From NCBI RefSeq assembly GCF_003073045.1, contig NC_037597.1, forward strand, positions 26,426,158-26,490,157: a DNA stretch of 64,000 bases, given 5' to 3'. This DNA comes from Pomacea canaliculata (taxonomy: Eukaryota; Mollusca; Gastropoda; Architaenioglossa; Ampullariidae). The notes beneath the pieces are model-generated. The model did no database searches. It saw nothing but the letters and a program-made list of their open reading frames with translations, and was not told the DNA's origin. Position numbers and translations under genes: made by a program. Of this stretch, positions 60,501 to 64,000 are shown one piece after another. How positions within the stretch are numbered: position 1 is the first letter of the stretch; each line of letters starts with the position of its first letter.

Positions 60501-63095
60501 TGTGTTTCATGCTATTTCTTCATAAACTCCAGAAAGTACAGAACTCAACTGCACGTCTGATGCTTAGAGTTAGTAAGCGGGACCATGTCACCCCTCTTCA
60601 TTATTTTCTGCATTGGCTACCCATCTGCTCTTGCATTCAGTACATACTGTTAATGCTGTGTTTTAATTTCTTTGCTGGCTCCTGCCCTGATTATTTCTCT
60701 GAACTGCTCTTCCCTTACGTCCCAGCTAGACAACTCCGCTCCTTGTCTGACAACCGTCTCTGAACTATTCCTGTCACCAGAACAAAAACATATGACCACC
60801 GTGCAGCAAAACGGTGGAACTCTCTTCCTTTCCATATCCGCCATCTGCCCACCATGGAATCCTTAAAATGTGCATTGAAAACATATCTTTTCCTTAAGCA
60901 TTACTACTAACAACAGTCGACACAATGCTAGTCCTTTGTCACTCCCTCTCCCCTTTTTCACGTATCGCTACTTCCTTACTCATCTTCCTTTACAAAATCA
61001 TGATACTCTCAGTCCTTGTTACTTGGCTCCTCTTTACGTTTTCTGTATTTGTCTTTTATTCATCATCAGTACTGTTATTTATCCTTCTGTCGTTCATATG
61101 TTATTTGTTCTTTTGTCCCTCGTATGTTGTCCATGTCTTGTTCTTAAGCACCAGAAGCATGCTTCTTACATGTGTGAGTTTGCACTATACAAATCTTTTG
61201 TTTATTATTATTTTCTTGTTACAGTGGCAGTCTGTTAATCTCAAAGACCTTTTAGTGGCTGATTGGGAAAAGGCTTTAAAGTTTATGAGGAGTTGTGGAA
61301 CCCAAAAGCTGGTGAGCTGCCCTTTCAAACACAAGTACACTAACACTGTAACAGTATGTCTTCTTTCAGTTATCTTCCTCTCCCATTTCTTCTCCTCACT
61401 TCTACCGGACTTAGTAACCATTATTATGGCAGAAGTTTGCGGAAGGCTAGTGTCACATGATGGAGGATTACTTTTCCTTTTCGTCACCATATAAGTTTCT
61501 GTTATGTCTGTGGTACCATGTTTCATATTATTTGCATTAGAGATCACAATGTGTCTGTGGCTTCTAACTCTGTTGCCTTTTCTGCCTTGCAGCTCTTAAA
61601 GGGTGTGAAACACAAGGGTAGCCAGAGTCAGGCCTGGCAAATTCTGATGGAGAACTTGGACTTGCTAATGGGCTTGCGGCACATAGAATTTGGCCTGGTC
61701 CCAGCTGCTGTTGTACATGCTGTTGTGGAGAAGCTTACTCGGCTAGAAGTCTTCAAAGCAGAGCATATCACTCTTTTTACGGATATCTACAGTGAACAGA
61801 TGTGGTTAGTGCATCTACACACAATGTTTACTTAGGGCTATATTTGATTAAAAATTTAAAAGTATTATTTGGATTATGTGAATTTTTATTGTAGTTAATT
61901 TAGAGGATTTCTTCAGCACAATTAACAGCATTTTTTTTTCAATTAAAAAATTTTTTTGTTAAATAGACATGCATAAACTTTACACCAAAATTCATGCCAC
62001 CCACAACTATCACATGTGTTGTCACTTGTTTTGTTTATTTTTGTATCTGAGTAGACCTCCTGAGCATAATTGCCAACTGGGATCAGTACAGTTGATCATT
62101 GTTATTGTCATGCAACATGATATTTTAAAAGTATTACAAAACATATTTGAGGAATCTTCCATTTCACTTGTTTTTTGTCCTCCTGGAAAACAAAAGCTGG
62201 AGAAATGCATCAAGCAGGGATCACTAAAAGAGTCTTCAAAAACTTTACGCAGTCCAGATTTTTTACAAGTGTTATTTCATCTGCAGGAATTAGCAAGTAA
62301 CACTCGACCTTTTATCAAAGCTGCTCACTATCCTACTTATGCTAGAAACCTTTAGCATTTATTTTCTGATTTTTATTTAAGCACCTAATTAAAATATGTG
62401 CTCAGGACAACACCCACCAAGCTGGATGTGGGCAAGTTTGGTAGTCTGGTTCACCTACGGGAGCTGCGGCTGCGTGGAGTGTTGGGGTTGGTGTTGCCCA
62501 CATTTACCTTCAATGGAAGTTTATCAGAACTAGCACATCTGAAACATCTTCACTCCTTGGTAAGATCATTGTTGATGTTGTTATCAGGGAGGGGGCAAGG
62601 GTATACATGAATAAATATTCATTCACATTTGTTTGTGTGTTTATTAAGGGTAGATGGATAGTTGAATTGTTAGAGCACTAGGTTCTGAAGCTGTTCACTT
62701 GCCATTTTTAAACCTTTGTTGGCCTAAGTTAGTGAATCATTACCTCATTCCCTTAGAGAGTTGAGAAGGAAAAGGCAGCATGGGAGAGAAACATAGGCAC
62801 CACCAAAGCTAGTGCCAAAATAAGTGCTGTCTTTTTCTATTTCACTCTACAGCAGCTGAACAGTTACAGGACTACTCTTCTTGTATATTATAATAAAAAA
62901 AAACTATTTTGTGTTTTATCATAAAGTCAACTCTTCTTATGTCTTATTATCATAAAGTTAACTCATCTTATGTCGTATCTTCTGTAGTCTCTGACATCCT
63001 TGCATGCCATGCGGGACAGCGACTTTAATTTCTTAGCTGACATGAAGCATTTGAGGGAGCTTGAATTGGGCAACTGTCTCAACTGGACCTCTCAG
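48586..63095 (+). CDS. MBD-PHD-F-box-LRR protein (3' end beyond the window or unresolved)
   Basis: Exons are 48586-50363 (acceptor at 48572), 50958-51014, 51531-51631, 55315-55342, 55908-56577, 56906-57089, 57882-58958, 59386-59867, 60252-60303, 61225-61311, 61593-61804, 62406-62559 and 62988-63095. All junction phases agree, given two 1-bp losses in exon 1 (near 49655 and 50055). About 1,666 residues are visible. Domains: disordered acidic/Ser-rich 1-600; MBD about 607-680 (GWLREVVFRG, ADIYYFTPEKKKLRSKVEVA); AT-hook-like RGRGRGW about 760; C4HC3 PHD finger about 894-945, completed across an intron by CLRC; Pro/Ser/Thr-rich linker; D-V/I-PSTSD repeats about 1360-1410; F-box about 1438-1485 (MLQIFQFLQIPDLLHASQVC, STWLQIARQRTLW); LRRs to the end. 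F-box proteins bind SKP1 in SCF ubiquitin ligases, and MBDs bind methylated CpG. A chromatin-targeted E3 receptor is inferred. I know no named orthologue. Confidence 0.82.
51532..51631 (+). other. Core of the methyl-CpG-binding domain (exon segment)
   Basis: With the next two exons this encodes the MBD. Compared with MeCP2, the first Arg finger (VVFRG), the Asp and Tyr of the D-x-Y motif (ADIYY) and the second Arg finger with its Ser-Lys (LRSKVEV) are all present. The loop between the first Arg and the Asp is about four residues longer than in MeCP2. Binding to methylated CpG is therefore plausible. Confidence 0.85.
52030..54900 (-). mobile_element. LINE (CR1/Jockey-type) in MBD-gene intron, defective
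   Basis: On the minus strand the pieces run in order: LRPLLKKSKHDINLLNNYCP, YLTDRMQTAFVDGQT, SYADN (degenerate YADD active site), KVDKTNITFVSSVRNLGF, then CFNFFAGSCHDY, LLFPYVPARQLHSLSED and KQWNSLPFHIRHLPIIESFK. Stops and shifts break the frame. The 3' end has an (AATAAT)n repeat at about 52038. The 5' border is approximate. Two 5'-truncated copies of the same family lie at 42655 and 60490. It sits antisense in the intron between the MBD exons and is split by a nested element at 53312. Confidence 0.88.
53312..53985 (+). mobile_element. Nested, internally deleted non-LTR element with 11-bp target duplication
   Basis: The 5' part reads as an endonuclease remnant (SMCETRWNGIQKTR, NQIDHIIINRQFRRSLLDVR). 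It jumps straight to a 3' tail (GCGGAGGCAGCTGGCATGG ... GTGGCCTTATGCTCCAC), so the reverse transcriptase is missing. TAATGAAACTC flanks it exactly (53301-53311 and 53986-53996), and the host LINE frame resumes when it is removed. The element is non-autonomous and younger than the LINE. Confidence 0.88.
55365..55640. repeat. GGGATGGGAC-rich repeat with CCCATGGG palindromes
   Basis: TCCCATGGGATGGGATGGAC near 55374 and a cluster at 55542-55630 (CCCATGGGAAACGTCCCGTG, GGATGGGACGGGATGGGAC, GTCCCATGG) form imperfect direct and inverted repeats in an MBD-gene intron. Class unknown. Confidence 0.5.
56906..57089 (+). other. PHD finger exon
   Basis: LCSNSCPGLNGQPPKLQC then CVCMCLFHHQC gives C-x3-C-x11-C-x2-C-x4-H-x2-C. 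The final C-x2-C (KCLRC) is formed only when this exon is joined to the exon at 57882. The C4HC3 pattern completed across a splice site supports both the domain and the exon model. Confidence 0.8.
60490..61216 (+). mobile_element. LINE 3' end, copy abutting an MBD-gene exon
   Basis: The plus frame reads LHKLQKVQNSTARLMLRVSK, DHVTPLHYFLHWLPICSC, CFNFFAGSCPDYFSELLFPY and VPARQLRSLSDN, then shifts. It is followed by the family's 3' UTR (GATACTCTCAGTCCTTGTTA) and a TTATTATTA tail. It is 5'-truncated and better preserved than the copy at 52030. Its tail ends about 9 bp before the acceptor of the exon at 61225. Confidence 0.9.
62655..62815 (+). repeat. Possible tRNA-derived SINE, copy 5, in MBD-gene intron
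   Basis: TGGATAGTTGAATTGTTAGAGCACTAGG resembles the A-box region of the SINE family. Further on, ATTACCTCATTCCCTTAGAGA, AAGGCAGC and GGCACCACC resemble its body and tail. It is strongly diverged. Confidence 0.4.
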
Positions 63096-64000
63096 GTTGG
63101 TGCATCTAGAAAATCTCAATAATAGTAATAAAAGCCATTAAAGCCAAGGAAACAAAAATTCACCTTTAATTTTCACTTTTGTTTTGTCTGCAACCTTCAT
63201 AAACATGCCAAAGAGAGATTAAAGATTTCCCCTGGGATTATAGCTTTTCTCCAGAAGGATCACAGGCTAGTCATCCTAAAGATAAATAGCTCTGAAGGTT
63301 ACCTGCTGGCAACCAGAATGAGATCTTTCCACAGAACAGTAGATGACGTCAGAGTGATGCCCCATTTGACTAACTTGCAAGAGTTTTGACTATTTTTGTT
63401 GCAGCTACATTGTTTTTTGACATCCATTGTTGGATTGCTGGATCTGTATTTTGTGGTGTTATCTGTGTGGTCTGTTATCATCACTTATCGACACTTTTTG
63501 TTTGCACCTTCTAGACTTCAGTGGGACCTTTTTCACGTTGCAGTTGTTTGCTTGCCATTGGAGTCCACTGTTGTGCCAGCTGCTGTGTTCATCTGTGGCT
63601 TGGGTATTTGCAATGATTCCTTTTCTTGGATTGCTGTGCTGTGGTCCTGTTAGATCTGCACCTTTAAGTTGGTTGCCGCATTATCAGTGTTGGGCATTTG
63701 GAGTATGGTACACTACTGTGAGACAGACTTCAGCAGGCAAAGAAGTCAGAGGCATCAGGGCAAAGATCATGGAAACTGGTCTTGCTTAAAAGTTAGTCAA
63801 CTTGAAGTGCCCAGAACTACAATTCTTAACTCTGCTAAACATGTTTCTCATCGTACAGTGTCATACTGGTTGTAAATCCTTGAGAAAATTATTTAGTATC
63901 TGCAGCAGCCAGTGTCATTCCGTTCAGGACACCCTCACTCCTTCACAATTTGTTTCTTTTTTTGTTAACCTGTTTTTGCTTGTTTGCCCCCATGGGCACA
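63096..64000. other. Downstream of the last assigned LRR exon
   Basis: One segment near 63340-63388 reads TVDDVRVMPHLTNLQEF then a stop, which looks like a further leucine-rich repeat and possibly the protein's end. The acceptor phase (CCACAG at about 63336) does not fit the 63095 donor, so I leave it unassigned. The rest shows no supported exon. The gene may continue past the window. Confidence 0.35.

Overview
This is an intron-rich animal nuclear genome window. The genes are split by GT-AG introns, the mobile elements are non-LTR elements, tRNA-derived SINEs and hAT-type MITEs, and simple repeats are plentiful. The repeat families and the galaxin-like secreted genes suggest a lophotrochozoan, most likely a gastropod mollusc. 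That placement is inference from sequence style, not a database match.

Left part (1-35 kb): a small dispersed family of secreted, cysteine-rich, galaxin-like genes. Gene A (minus, 2005-4138) has a signal-peptide exon and three tandemly duplicated CCC-type exons, two of them with frame breaks. Gene B (minus, 8942-14161) appears intact at about 334 aa. Gene C (plus, 31053-34308) has a signal peptide, galaxin-type CC repeats and a frame-broken second exon. B and C end in the same roughly 115-residue C-terminal domain, which I cannot name. A possible decayed fourth copy lies at 25699-26238. The space between is non-coding and rich in repeats: a 41-bp satellite, TG/CA/CT microsatellites, SINEs, a 175-bp hAT MITE with a perfect 8-bp target duplication, and inverted-repeat elements.

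Middle (34.3-40.5 kb): no gene I can support, only one possible orphan exon.

Right part (40.5-64 kb): two divergently oriented genes. TFB2M (minus, 40572-46239, ten coding exons, all phases consistent) encodes the mitochondrial transcription factor B2 / rRNA dimethyladenosine transferase homologue. On the plus strand from 48586 to beyond the window edge is a gene of at least 14 segments that encodes, in order, an MBD, an AT-hook-like RGRGRG patch, a PHD finger, a Pro/Ser/Thr-rich linker, an F-box and leucine-rich repeats. This is the most interesting item here. It has the PHD-F-box-LRR tail of KDM2/FBXL19, but a methyl-CpG-binding domain stands where those proteins have a CXXC zinc finger. 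I predict an SCF ubiquitin ligase receptor directed to methylated CpG. Its introns hold two copies of one LINE family (a third copy is in TFB2M). One LINE carries a nested, internally deleted non-LTR element with an 11-bp target duplication, and another ends right against a splice acceptor.

Several otherwise convincing exons contain small indels (gene A, gene C, the first large MBD-gene exon). Some are at or near homopolymers, so uncorrected long-read errors are a serious alternative to pseudogenisation.
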